In this document: piece after piece, positions 1 to 7,921 of the stretch
Position numbering within the stretch: position 1 is the first letter of the stretch
Layout of the letters: each line of letters begins with the position of its first letter
Source of the DNA: Azophilus sp965215035
Lineage (GTDB): Bacteria > Pseudomonadota > Gammaproteobacteria > Pseudomonadales > Azotimanducaceae
Direction: 5' to 3'
Assembly (NCBI GenBank): GCA_965215035.1
Contig: OZ244040.1
Coordinates: 248,001-312,000, forward strand
Length of the DNA stretch: 64,000 bases
Translations under genes and position numbers: made by a program
The notes under the pieces: model-generated
Told to the model about the DNA's origin: nothing
What the model saw: only the letters and a program-made list of their open reading frames with translations
Databases searched by the model: none

Positions 1-255
1 ACCGGCGGCATTAACTGGTACCGCAACTTCACCCGCAACTGGGAGATGCTCGGCGACTACGAACAGCGGGTGAACCAGCCGGCGCTCGCGATTTTCGGCA
101 AGTACGACATGGTGCCCCAATCCGAGCGGCTGGCCGACTTCGTTCCCGGCGTACAAACCGTCGAACTGGAATGCGGCCACTGGATTCAGCAGGAATGCCC
201 GGAAGAAACCAGCCGCCTGATGCTCGACTGGATGGCCCGCAACTACCCCGCCTGA
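1..255 (+). CDS. alpha/beta hydrolase, epoxide hydrolase-like (3' end only)
   Basis: Only the last 84 codons lie in the window; the gene starts upstream of base 1. The frame is open from the first base and ends in TGA. The fragment opens with GGINWYRN, a cap/lid-region phrase common in soluble epoxide hydrolases of the alpha/beta-hydrolase fold. It continues with ALAIFGKYDMV, the strand that usually carries the late acid region, and GHWIQQECPEE, which holds the catalytic histidine (GHW). It ends with the usual C-terminal helix (LMLDWMARNYPA). The nucleophile motif is not in view, so epoxide hydrolase, haloalkane dehalogenase and other hydrolases of the fold cannot be fully separated; the GGxNWYR phrase favours epoxide hydrolase. 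Confidence 0.72.
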   Translation, partial: TGGINWYRNFTRNWEMLGDYEQRVNQPALAIFGKYDMVPQSERLADFVPGVQTVELECGHWIQQECPEETSRLMLDWMARNYPA

Positions 256-260
256 TTGCG

Positions 261-285
261 CCGCATTCCGGCGGCGGCAATGCGG
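261..285 (+). terminator. stem-loop just after the hydrolase gene
   Basis: A perfect 7-bp inverted repeat (CCGCATT and AATGCGG) around an 11-base GC-rich loop begins six bases after the stop codon. There is no T-run after it, so it could be a weak or Rho-assisted terminator or only an mRNA-stabilising hairpin. The rest of 286-472 shows nothing recognisable. Confidence 0.35.
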
Positions 286-472
286 ATGGCGATGGGAACC
301 GCCCCGCATATTGCACCAGGCCGCTCATCGAGTTCTCGAGTCTTGTCCACTTCCTGTCGACTACTTGCCTGTCGGCAAAGACCGTTTCCGGGTACAAACC
401 GTGCTCGCCAAGCGGTCGCGGTCGATACCTGCCGCAGCGCCCCAAGTCCGGCAACACAAGCCGGCCGGCGGC

Positions 473-886
473 TCATCCACCTCGGGGGCGAGGCTGAATC
501 ATGAAGCTGCCGGTGGCCTCCGCGACCAACAAGCCATCGGCCTGCTGAACCGCCTTGCCTTGCATCCGCGCCAGACGCCCCTTGCGCTGCATGCATCTGC
601 CCTCAAGCCGGACGGTGGTTCCTATGGGAAGCTCGCTTCGGTACCGAATGTCCGCCTTCGCCGTGAAGCTCCTGATGTCTTGCAGCCACAGCCAATTCGC
701 CATCACGTCGTCGAGCAGGCTGAACAGGATACCGCCGTGGGTGACACCCCGATAGCCAGCGTGCCGCCCATCCGGCGTGAACTCTGCCCGGCACACATCG
801 TCTTCGATGCGGAACCGGACTTTTAGCCCGATCGGGTTGCCGGGGCCGCATACAAAACAGCGATTGGCCTCGTCATCCAACGGCAT
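473..886 (-). CDS. PaaI-family hotdog thioesterase
   Basis: A 137-residue single hotdog-fold protein. The N-terminus has CFVCGPGNPIGLKVRF, typical of the PaaI/YigI-like acyl-CoA thioesterases. The central helix region reads YRGVTHGGILFSLLDDVMAN, where the HGG turn and the following acidic residue form the usual active site. The second half holds the strands that complete the fold. It probably hydrolyses an acyl- or aryl-CoA thioester in the cytoplasm; the substrate cannot be read from sequence. I chose the ATG at 886 because GGAGG lies 8 bases upstream and the conserved region starts right after it; an upstream in-frame ATG would add 37 low-complexity residues. A triplicated 70-bp repeat lies upstream of this start. 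Confidence 0.85.
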   Translation of the reverse strand: MPLDDEANRCFVCGPGNPIGLKVRFRIEDDVCRAEFTPDGRHAGYRGVTHGGILFSLLDDVMANWLWLQDIRSFTAKADIRYRSELPIGTTVRLEGRCMQRKGRLARMQGKAVQQADGLLVAEATGSFMIQPRPRGG

Positions 887-950
887 GGGTACGCCTCCAG
901 TGTCGCGGGACGACAAGACTATCACCATCCCCGTACCCGACGCCGCCCGC

Positions 951-1165
951 GATGGCGCAGATGTTTCGCTTCCCCGCATCACGGGCCGAGGCCCCACTAG
1001 CCCGCCCGCTACATGTCCCCGATGGCACGGATACTTCGCTTCCCTGCATCAGGGCGCCGAGGCCCAGCATCAGGCCGCCCGCCACATGTCCGCGATGGCG
1101 CAGATACTTCGCTTCCCTGCATCGGCAGCCGCCGGACGGGCGCACCGCACCGCCGAGTATGCAGC
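951..1165. repeat. three direct repeats of about 70 bp
   Basis: Copies begin at 951, 1021 and 1093, each with GATGGC followed by a near-identical TTCGCTTCCC segment. Copies one and two each end in a CCGCCCGC-ACATGTCC block that leads into the next copy. Spacings are 70 and 72 bp, and the third copy decays after about 35 bp. The array is upstream of the thioesterase gene and contains no convincing reading frame. Confidence 0.8.
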
Positions 1166-1220
1166 AAATCCACAATCCGCCGCGAGGCGGGGCGGGGCGC
1201 ATGCTCCGCCTCCATAACTT

Positions 1221-1416
1221 GGAACCTATATCGAGTGATTGACAAGCCACCACTTGCCGAGGTGGTGTATCAGTTTGCATCTGTGGATCGAGCAAGGGCA
1301 CGGCACACAGGTGATTCCGCAGGGCAGGGATTCAAACTGATACACTGCCCATGCTGAGTCTTGCAGGCCGAATAGCCACTTCAGGTGGTGGTCTGTCACC
1401 CGATCGACATAAATCC
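1221..1416. repeat. family B palindromic element, copy 1, interrupted by family A
   Basis: The outer parts (1221-1260 and 1350-1416) match the uninterrupted copy at 22883-22981. After removing the 89-bp family A insert and one 8-bp duplicate, 99 bp remain, exactly the length of that copy. The arms carry the palindromic block around GACAGACCAC / GTGGTCTGTC. The element starts with GGAACC and ends with ATCC. No clear target duplication flanks this copy. The stretch from the repeat array to the Nudix gene holds only this nested structure plus about 130 bp without features. Confidence 0.85.
1261..1349 (+). mobile_element. family A MITE-like element, copy 1 (89 bp)
   Basis: An 89-bp element with imperfect terminal inverted repeats: GGTGGTGTATCAGTTTG on the left, and the complement of the right end reads GGCAGTGTATCAGTTTG. 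It carries no gene. The flanks CTTGCCGA (1253-1260) and CATGCTGA (1350-1357) agree at 6 of 8 positions, as expected for an old 8-bp target duplication. The other family B copy has CATGCCGA uninterrupted at 22915-22922, which identifies the empty site. It is the reverse complement of the copy at 26713. Confidence 0.85.
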
Positions 1417-1548
1417 CCAGGATTTGCGGTATCCTCCGCAGGATGCGGGCTTTATCAACAGCGGCGGTTCGACGCCGCCTCGACCGCCGCCGTAGCGGTC
1501 GGGCCGCTTGTGGTGGGGTCCGGGTTGCCCCACCGTAGCGGCAGAACC

Positions 1549-2154
1549 ATGATCGATCTTCCCGGCATCCGCGGCAAACTGGCCGCATACGAAGGCATTA
1601 CCCTCGTCCCCCAGGCGCAGACACGCCAAGCGGCGGTCGCCGTTGTTCTGCGCGAGTTCGCCAGCGGCACCGAAATTCTGTTTATCAAGCGGTCGGTCAA
1701 GCCCGGCGACCCCTGGTCGGGACAGATGGCCTTTCCGGGCGGTCACCGAGACCGTGCGGACAGCGGCCTCAAGGCGGCGGCCATGCGGGAAACACTCGAG
1801 GAAGTTGGGCTGGATCTCACCCGCGGGCACTATCTGGGCGCGCTCGACCACCAATGGGCAGCACCCCGCGGTCGGCGGCTCGACATGCTGATCGCGCCCC
1901 ACGTATTCGCAATCGCCGGCGACCCGGACCTAGTGCTGAACTACGAGGTGGACGAAACGGTCTGGGCACCCCTGGCACCGCTGTTACAGAACGAACAGCA
2001 CGATACGGAAACCCTGTCCATCACCGGCTCACCGACGGTTTTCAACGGCTACCGGCTAGCGAGCGGCCACTTCGTCTGGGGCTTGACCTACCGCATGCTG
2101 AAAGACTTCTTCCGCACCCTAGACCCGAACTGGGTCGCACCGGATCGGGAATAG
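1549..2154 (+). CDS. Nudix hydrolase, CoA pyrophosphatase-like
   Basis: A 201-residue Nudix protein. The Nudix box runs through GGHRDRADSGLKAAAMRETL and continues EEVGLDL. The REtLEEvG metal-binding core is intact, while the first acidic position after the glycine is Asp instead of Glu. The sequence before it (LFIKRSVKPGDPWSGQMAFP) is the UPF0035-type signature seen in CoA diphosphatases of the NUDT7/8 and YeaB group, so hydrolysis of CoA or a related nucleotide diphosphate is likely. The ATG at 1549 is preferred; longer frames begin inside the repeat elements upstream. The last 44 codons lie inside a 204-bp tandem duplication, so a second, out-of-gene copy of the 3' end follows directly downstream. 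Confidence 0.85.
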   Translation: MIDLPGIRGKLAAYEGITLVPQAQTRQAAVAVVLREFASGTEILFIKRSVKPGDPWSGQMAFPGGHRDRADSGLKAAAMRETLEEVGLDLTRGHYLGALDHQWAAPRGRRLDMLIAPHVFAIAGDPDLVLNYEVDETVWAPLAPLLQNEQHDTETLSITGSPTVFNGYRLASGHFVWGLTYRMLKDFFRTLDPNWVAPDRE

Positions 2155-2522
2155 GCGAAGCCATAGGGTTCAAGACGGCGAATGCCGACGGCCAGCCGCT
2201 GGGCCTGGCCACGCGGTGGAGCACCTACCGGCTCGCCGACGGTTTTCAACGGCTACCGGCTGGCGGGCGGCCACTTCGTCTGGGGCCTAACCTACCGGAT
2301 GCTGAAAGACTTCTTCCGCACCCTAGACCCGAACTGGGTCGCACCGGATCGGGAATAGGCGAAGCCATAGGGTTCAAGACGGCGAACGCCGGCGACCAGC
2401 CGCTGGGCCTGGCCACGCGATAGGCCATTTATCGGGCCGCGACAAGGCCAATAGCCACGCTCGCCCGAGACGCCGCTGGGCCTAGCCACGCGGTGGGCCA
2501 CCTACCGGGGACGCCGACGGTC
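2023..2522. repeat. 204-bp tandem duplication plus a third partial copy
   Basis: Copy one is 2023-2226 and copy two 2227 to about 2425; landmarks such as CCCTAGACCC are exactly 204 bp apart. A third, junction-only piece (2472-2522) repeats the GCTGGGCCTxGCCACGCGGTGG block and the start of the next unit. Copy one covers the end of the Nudix gene. The offset is 68 codons, so reading frame is preserved. The copies differ at several bases, which argues against an assembly artefact. The third piece overlaps the last codons of the minus-strand Hsp70 gene. Confidence 0.88.
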
Positions 2523-3902
2523 GCGCATGTTGAAATCGGCGATCGCCAGGCCCGCGGCGACGCTCGTGAATGGGTCGTGCTCCACCACGCGCCCGGGAAA
2601 TCGCTCGTCGAGTATCCCGCGCACTGCGGGTATAAGTATCGAGCCGCCGGTTCCCAGCACGACTCCGATATCCCGGGGCGCTAGGCCGGCCCGCGCCAGC
2701 GCGGCATCGAGCGCACCTTCGAAGGATGCGAGTAGACCCGCGATCAAGGCTTGGAAATCCGTCCGGGAAAGGCTCACAAGCACATCGAGTTCGGGGATGT
2801 CCAATACAGCCTCCCGAGTGGTTGACAATGCCACCTTGAGGTTCTTGAGGGCCTGAAAGACCACATAGCCCAGGTTGAGGCCGATAAGATCGCGCAGCCG
2901 GCGGAACTTGGCTGCGGCGGCACCGCCCTGGGCGATGCAATCCAACACCGGCGTCGTATACCTGTTCTGGTTCAGCGTATAGCCAACAGGCCAGTTAAGC
3001 AGCAGTTCCTCGTAATCCTCGAAGGGAAACCGGGTTTCTATTTCGCGGTGCATGCCACGCCGCCGCCAGGCTTCCCCCTTGCCCAACAGGGGAAACAGCA
3101 GCCTACGGAACAACAACTGGTCGATGTGGTCGCCGCCGAGCGCGATGCCGTGGGTGGCGACCACCCCAAACCCATCGCGCCCACGCTTGAGTACGCAGAA
3201 ATCCAGGGTGCCCCCACCGAAGTCCACAGTCAGCAGATACTCGCCCGGTATGCTGGGGCTGCTGTGCAGAAAGCTCACCGCCGCCGCAATGGGTTCCGCA
3301 TAAAAATGCCGATCCTTCACGCCCGCATACCGGTAGGCCTCGTCGAGCCGGGCGAGAGCCGTCTTGTTACGGTGTCGTTCGCGTCCCTCGAAGTTGACCG
3401 GATGGCCAAGATGCCCGTAGTCCACGCCACCCGCCTGCCGCTCGATGCGGCTGCGCATGTGCATCAGCAGCGGGGTAATCAGGGCGACTAGGCGAAAGGG
3501 GTGGTCGAATACCATCAGGCGGCGGATACGGCTGTTGCCAAGCAGCCGCTTGACACCGCGGAAGAGCCTGCCCCGGAGCCCGCTGTCGAGCAGCGGTCGC
3601 CCGTAGATCCGGGTTGTTGTCGTTTGCAGCGGCGCCGGCTCGTCGGCACCTCCGGAGTCGACGAAATCGCTATGCTCGGCGATGACCTCGGGAATCAGCT
3701 CGACGGTGCGCCCGGTATTGGCCGCGATGTAGCTGTCGATGGCTTGCTGCCCCACCTGGGTTTGCAGGTCGCGGTCGATATAGGTCGCCGAAGGCATGAC
3801 GGGGCTGCCGTTTTGCAGATCGATGAGCGTGACGGCTTCCCCGTCGAAGATGGCGGCGGTGGAATTGGTGGTACCGAAGTCGATGCCTACGCCGGTTTTC
3901 AT
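2502..3902 (-). CDS. yegD: YegD-like Hsp70-family ATPase
   Basis: A 466-residue actin-fold ATPase of the Hsp70 superfamily, close in length to E. coli YegD (450). It has phosphate loop 1 near residues 6-15 (GIDFGTTNSTAA), phosphate loop 2 (LTVDFGGGTLDF) and the adenosine motif LGTGGSILIPAV close to the end. It lacks the substrate-binding beta-sandwich and lid of DnaK, as is typical of YegD-type proteins, so it is not a full chaperone. Its client is unknown. The ATG at 3902 is followed directly by the conserved N-terminal strand. A family C promoter/leader-like repeat lies immediately upstream (3921-4045). The last residues (MRDRRRPR) are encoded inside the third repeat piece at 2472-2522, so the natural C-terminus may have been replaced. 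Confidence 0.88.
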   Translation of the reverse strand: MKTGVGIDFGTTNSTAAIFDGEAVTLIDLQNGSPVMPSATYIDRDLQTQVGQQAIDSYIAANTGRTVELIPEVIAEHSDFVDSGGADEPAPLQTTTTRIYGRPLLDSGLRGRLFRGVKRLLGNSRIRRLMVFDHPFRLVALITPLLMHMRSRIERQAGGVDYGHLGHPVNFEGRERHRNKTALARLDEAYRYAGVKDRHFYAEPIAAAVSFLHSSPSIPGEYLLTVDFGGGTLDFCVLKRGRDGFGVVATHGIALGGDHIDQLLFRRLLFPLLGKGEAWRRRGMHREIETRFPFEDYEELLLNWPVGYTLNQNRYTTPVLDCIAQGGAAAAKFRRLRDLIGLNLGYVVFQALKNLKVALSTTREAVLDIPELDVLVSLSRTDFQALIAGLLASFEGALDAALARAGLAPRDIGVVLGTGGSILIPAVRGILDERFPGRVVEHDPFTSVAAGLAIADFNMRDRRRPR

Positions 3903-3920
3903 GTCAGCGCAAATCGGAGG

Positions 3921-4045
3921 CTACCGCCACGCAAGGATGCGTGGCCCAAATCAGATACGATATGTATTTGATTTTTCGGGTAAAGTAACAATCGCATTAG
4001 CGCGAATCTGAACGAGGCGCAGATGGGCTTGTGCAGAACTTCCCC
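3921..4045 (-). promoter_or_regulatory. family C element, copy 1, upstream of yegD
   Basis: Read on the minus strand, this is an AT-rich segment (TCAAATACATATCGTATCTG) followed by a 6-bp hairpin, CCACGC / GCGTGG (3927-3944), and then the yegD start. It matches 24500-24630 over its whole length and the interrupted copy at 26648-26842. The hairpin sequence differs between copies but pairing is kept. A promoter role is inferred from its position and AT-rich core; no transcript data exist here. Confidence 0.65.
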
Positions 4046-4086
4046 AGTGCCTCGCCCGGCGCAGCCAACCCGCTACCGGGCAACCC

Positions 4087-4740
4087 TCAACGTGCGGCCG
4101 ATACCGGCTCGAAGGCGCAGGCCACGCCGGTGCCGCCGAGCCCACAGTAACCGTTGGGCACCTTGGCTAGGTACTGCTGGTGGTAGTGTTCCGCGTAGTA
4201 AAACGCCCCCGCCGGCTCAATTTCGGTGGTGATCGGGCCATAGCCCGACCGGCCGAGCGCCTGCTGGTAGGCATCTCGGGAGGCCCTGGCGGCAGCCTCC
4301 TGGGCCGCATCGTAGGTGTAGATCGCCGAGCGGTATTGGGTTCCGACATCGTTGCCCTGGCGCATGCCCTGGGTTGGGTCGTGGGCTTCCCAGAAGAGCT
4401 TAAGAAGTTCGTCGAACGAAACCGCTTCCGGGTCATAGACCACCAGCACAGCCTCGGTGTGCCCGGTAAGCCCGGAACAAACCTCGCCGTAGGTGGGGTT
4501 CGGTGTCACACCGCCCGCATAGCCGACCGCGGTAACGAATACGCCATCGGTCTGCCAGAACCCGCGCTCTGCGCCCCAGAAGCAGCCGAGGCCGAAAAGG
4601 GCGCGGCGCATACCCTGCGGAAAGGGTCCCCCAAGCGGGTTGCCATTGACGAAATGCTGGTTCGGCACCGGCATCGGCCGTGAGCGGCCGGGTAGGACCT
4701 CGTCCTTACCGGGTAGCCGTATCCTTTGTCCCCAGGCCAT
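4087..4740 (-). CDS. msrA: peptide methionine sulfoxide reductase A
   Basis: A 217-residue MsrA that reduces methionine-S-sulfoxide in proteins, using thioredoxin as electron donor. The catalytic motif GCFWGAE is at residues 52-58 with Cys53 as nucleophile. The family phrases GYAGGVTPNPTYGEVCSG, DPTQGMRQGNDVGTQYRSAI and FYYAEHYHQQYL are all present. Near the C-terminus, GYCGLGGTGVAC supplies two further cysteines in the positions of the resolving pair. The N-terminal extension with LPGR and MPVPNQHFVNGNPL resembles the long E. coli type (212 residues), which supports the ATG at 4740. The family C element lies between this gene and yegD, so the two are probably separately transcribed. Confidence 0.96.
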   Translation of the reverse strand: MAWGQRIRLPGKDEVLPGRSRPMPVPNQHFVNGNPLGGPFPQGMRRALFGLGCFWGAERGFWQTDGVFVTAVGYAGGVTPNPTYGEVCSGLTGHTEAVLVVYDPEAVSFDELLKLFWEAHDPTQGMRQGNDVGTQYRSAIYTYDAAQEAAARASRDAYQQALGRSGYGPITTEIEPAGAFYYAEHYHQQYLAKVPNGYCGLGGTGVACAFEPVSAAR

Positions 4741-4833
4741 CTGTCGTCTCCAGGTCGATTATGGAACCCGCGCCCGTGGGGGGAGCGAACAGGCCACATG
4801 ATACTCACCCAAAAGGGTGCTATAAAAGACGCC

Positions 4834-6489
4834 ATGCGTGTTTTGCCCGCCGTGCCGCCGCTTCTGTTCACAATGCTGATGGCGAGCTGCCAGCTTGCGC
4901 CTTCCCCGCCGGTCGCCGGGGCCGCAACCGTGCCGGTGCCCACCGACGCGGCGAACCTGCGCGAGGCGTTTCTGGCCGGGGAGGCCCCAACGGTAGACCT
5001 GCGCCGGCTTGGCGAACTCGAATCGCAGGCGCTACGCCTTGCGGAGGACGAGCCATTGCGGCTCGGCGCCATCGGCTCGGCGATCCTAGATATCCACCCC
5101 GCCAGCCTGACCGGGCACTACGCCCTAAATCGGTTCTACGAACACCTCGATTCGCCCGAGGCGGCGGCATCCCACGCCGCCTGGATGGCGGCCATCAAGA
5201 CAGATATCGTGGGCGACGCAACGGGAGCCCAAGCTGACCCGTACCGGGCCATGACGCCGGCCGAGGCACAGATGTTCGTCGTTTCCGAATCGCTTTCGCC
5301 CGTGGGGACCATCTACCTGACCAACGAAAACGTACTCCTGGCGATACTCGTGGTCGGACGTCCCGACCAGGGGCCGCTGCGGAACCTCTACTTCGGCCTG
5401 GAGGGTCTCTATCGGAACATCGCCGCATCACTGGCCCCCGCAGCGGGCGACCACGCCGCCGATATCGGGTTCTCGCCGACGGCGCTTATGGGCACCCTGG
5501 CCAGGCGCGGCGATACCGCGGCACAAGCCGCCATCGGCGCCCTGATGGTCGCCAGCAAGCAGGACGACGACGCCATCGGCTGGCTGCGCGCCGCGTCGCG
5601 GACCGGCAATGTGCTCGCCAACGTGTTGCTGGCCGGGGCTTTCTGGGAGCAGGCCGAGCGGGCGGAATCCGATGCAGACCGGCAGCGAATTCTGCAACAG
5701 GTCATGGAAAACTACCTGCACGCCATTGCGCTCGGTTCCACAGATGCCATGTTTGCGCTGGGCGGCCTCTACCTGGCCGGGGCATTCGGCGCGGATAACG
5801 TTGTAGCCGGCCCACCGCTGCTTGAGCAAGCCGGCGAGCTCGACCACAGCGACGCGCTCCTTTACTTGGCCCACCTCCACTACAGCGGCGAGGTAGTGGA
5901 ACAGAACGCCGCGCGGGCCGAGGCCTTCTTCATAGGCTCCGCGGCACTCGGCAACCGCCAGGCCAAACTGGGCTATGTGCGCTACCTGGTGCGTGAGCGC
6001 AAATCCGGCGGCGACAGCCGGGCGGTACAGTGGCTGACGCGCCTCGCCCAGGAAGACGAGGATCCCCAGGCAATGCTGCTGCTTGCCAACCTGTTCGCCC
6101 GCGGCATTGCCGTCGACCAGAACCTGCGCGCCGCGTATCGCTGGTATCGGCACGCCGCTAAGGCCGCGCCGAACGACGCCGACATCGTCAACGAAGTGGC
6201 CTGGACGCTGACGGTGTCGGATCTCGACCGGCTGCGCCGCGAACGCTATGCCCTAAAAATCATGACCAGAATGATGGAGGCCGACGAACGGGCGCGCACC
6301 AGCCCGGAATTCCTCGACACCTGGGCCGCGACCTTCGCCGCCAACGGCAATTTCGACGAGGCGGTGCGCCTGCAGCAACTCGCCCTGAAAGAAGCAACCG
6401 CGGCCGAACGCGATGACGTCATGGATATACTGCGGGAACACCTCGACCTGTTCCTATCCGGAAAACCCGTCATCGAACCTGCCCCTTGA
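4834..6489 (+). CDS. Sel1-repeat (TPR-like) putative lipoprotein
   Basis: A 551-residue helical-repeat protein. The N-terminus (MRVLPAVPPLLFTMLMASCQ) is a signal peptide with a plausible but imperfect lipobox (MASC), so it is probably a periplasm-facing lipoprotein. The second half holds several Sel1-type units, for example ALGSTDAMFALGGLYLAG, LDHSDALLYLAHLHYSGEVV, ALGNRQAKLGYVRYLV and EDPQAMLLLANLFARGIAVD, followed by a TPR-like tail. Sel1 proteins act as scaffolds; no catalytic residues are visible. The ATG at 4834 is chosen because the signal peptide begins there; an ATG at 4798 would add 12 residues. It diverges from msrA and is followed by mnmH after 47 bp. Confidence 0.75.
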   Translation: MRVLPAVPPLLFTMLMASCQLAPSPPVAGAATVPVPTDAANLREAFLAGEAPTVDLRRLGELESQALRLAEDEPLRLGAIGSAILDIHPASLTGHYALNRFYEHLDSPEAAASHAAWMAAIKTDIVGDATGAQADPYRAMTPAEAQMFVVSESLSPVGTIYLTNENVLLAILVVGRPDQGPLRNLYFGLEGLYRNIAASLAPAAGDHAADIGFSPTALMGTLARRGDTAAQAAIGALMVASKQDDDAIGWLRAASRTGNVLANVLLAGAFWEQAERAESDADRQRILQQVMENYLHAIALGSTDAMFALGGLYLAGAFGADNVVAGPPLLEQAGELDHSDALLYLAHLHYSGEVVEQNAARAEAFFIGSAALGNRQAKLGYVRYLVRERKSGGDSRAVQWLTRLAQEDEDPQAMLLLANLFARGIAVDQNLRAAYRWYRHAAKAAPNDADIVNEVAWTLTVSDLDRLRRERYALKIMTRMMEADERARTSPEFLDTWAATFAANGNFDEAVRLQQLALKEATAAERDDVMDILREHLDLFLSGKPVIEPAP

Positions 6490-6536
6490 CCCCTGCCCGA
6501 ATACTGCGCCGGGGGCCGCTATGATCGCGCCGGATT

Positions 6537-7565
6537 ATGCGCTCTAGTGTGCTGCTCGCAACGGACGTTCCCCTCATCGACCTCCGCGCACCGGTGGAGT
6601 TCGCGCGGGGCGCCTTCCCCACCGCCGTGAACCTGCCCCTGCTCACAGACAGCGAGCGCCACGAGGTGGGCCTAGCGTATAAGAACGGGGGCCGGGAGGT
6701 GGCTCTCGCCAAGGGTCACACACTGGTCTCTGGAGCGGCGCGCGCAGAGCGCACGGCCGCCTGGGTGAACTTTGTTGCCCGGCAACCTGGCACCTGGCTC
6801 TATTGCTGGCGCGGCGGCCTACGGTCAAGGATCGCGCAGTCCTGGTTGCGGGAGGCGGGGCTGCGGGTTCCCAGAGTCGCCGGCGGCTACAAGCGTCTGC
6901 GCCAGCGCTGCCTCGACACCCTGGAAACCGCCGCGACGGGCGGCAGGCGGTGGCTGGTGCTGGCGGGACGCACGGGCAGCGGCAAGACCCGGGTAATCGG
7001 CAGGCTGGCCAACGCCATCGACCTGGAGGGGCTAGCGCGGCACCGGGGCTCCGCATTTGGCGGCCGGCCGGGGGGCCAGCCAACGCCGGTCGCATTCGAG
7101 AACGCATTGGCAATCGCCTACCTCAAGCACAACGGGCGCACGCTGGTTCTAGAGGATGAAAGCCGCACCATCGGCCGCCTCGCGCTGCCTGGGGCGTGGT
7201 TCGAGCGCATGCGCGGCGCGGCGCTGGTATTGATCGAGGCGGCCATGGAGATAAGGGCGGCCAATATCCGCGCCGAATACGTCGACGAACCACTCGCCGA
7301 CGGCATCCCGCCCGGGGAACTGCACAACCGCCTGGCCGATTCCCTGAACCGCATCCGCAAGCGCCTCGGCGGCGACCGCCACCGGGAGATCAGCCGCGCA
7401 CTGAACGACGGTTTTCGAACCGGTGCGCACGAAGGCTGGATCGAGCTGCTACTCAGGTGGTACTACGACCCCATGTACGACTACCAACTCGCCTCGAAGC
7501 GCGGGCGGGTGATTTTCAGCGGCGGGATGGATGCGGTTGCCGAGTTCCTGAAGGCACAGCCTTAA
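6537..7565 (+). CDS. mnmH: tRNA 2-selenouridine/geranyl-2-thiouridine synthase
   Basis: A 342-residue MnmH (SelU, YbbB). An N-terminal rhodanese domain carries the catalytic cysteine in LYCWRGGLRSR (Cys90). A P-loop (AGRTGSGKT, residues about 143-151) opens the C-terminal nucleotide-binding domain. The phrases DLRAPVEFARGAFPTAVNLP and LEDESRTIGRLALP are family hallmarks. The enzyme first geranylates 2-thiouridine at the wobble base and then replaces sulfur with selenium using selenophosphate. No selD or selenocysteine machinery is in this window. Length is slightly below the E. coli protein (364). The ATG at 6537 fits the start of the rhodanese fold, though the ribosome-binding site is weak. 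Confidence 0.93.
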   Translation: MRSSVLLATDVPLIDLRAPVEFARGAFPTAVNLPLLTDSERHEVGLAYKNGGREVALAKGHTLVSGAARAERTAAWVNFVARQPGTWLYCWRGGLRSRIAQSWLREAGLRVPRVAGGYKRLRQRCLDTLETAATGGRRWLVLAGRTGSGKTRVIGRLANAIDLEGLARHRGSAFGGRPGGQPTPVAFENALAIAYLKHNGRTLVLEDESRTIGRLALPGAWFERMRGAALVLIEAAMEIRAANIRAEYVDEPLADGIPPGELHNRLADSLNRIRKRLGGDRHREISRALNDGFRTGAHEGWIELLLRWYYDPMYDYQLASKRGRVIFSGGMDAVAEFLKAQP

Positions 7566-7599
7566 CGGCGTCGATCATCCATATTCGTAGCATGGCGTA

Positions 7600-7909
7600 C
7601 TCTACTTCACCGACGGCAAGGCGCGGCGCGCCAACCGCGCACCGGACTCGGCTGCACAGCACTTCCAAGCGTCCGCCCAACCGGCGCACCGCGGAGGCCA
7701 CTAGGCAGAGCAACAATAGGGCGGCCCATACCCGCGACACCCCCGGTTCGGCATAGCGGGGAATAAAATGCGAGGCCAGCGCATAGACGGCGTGCAGATA
7801 GGGCGGCGGCGGGAACCTCCGTGAGAAATTCGTCAAAACCCCGCAGACTGATGAGACTTTGCGTAACCAGGAGAAATGCAAGAATAGGGGAGCCATCCCG
7901 CCCCCGCAC
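7600..7909 (-). pseudogene. possible remnant of a membrane glycosyltransferase
   Basis: The 356-bp gap between mnmH and the LysR gene holds no convincing intact gene. Two overlapping minus-strand frames contain a stretch (ALASHFIPRYAEPGVSRV followed by a hydrophobic AALLLLCLVASAV) that resembles the C-terminal end of ArnT/GT39-like membrane glycosyltransferases. The stretch before it (SLRGFDEFLTE) is in a different frame. This could be a frameshifted gene end, but it may equally be chance; no start or ribosome-binding site is seen. Confidence 0.25.
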
Positions 7910-7921
7910 CAGGGTCGAAAC

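Noticed and set aside
951..1165. CRISPR array
   Set aside because: Only three copies of a 70-bp unit with no unique spacers and no cas genes; a plain direct repeat.
2155..2425. Second gene encoded by the 204-bp repeat downstream of the Nudix gene
   Set aside because: It repeats the Nudix gene end without a start or Nudix box; it is a duplicated tail, not a gene.
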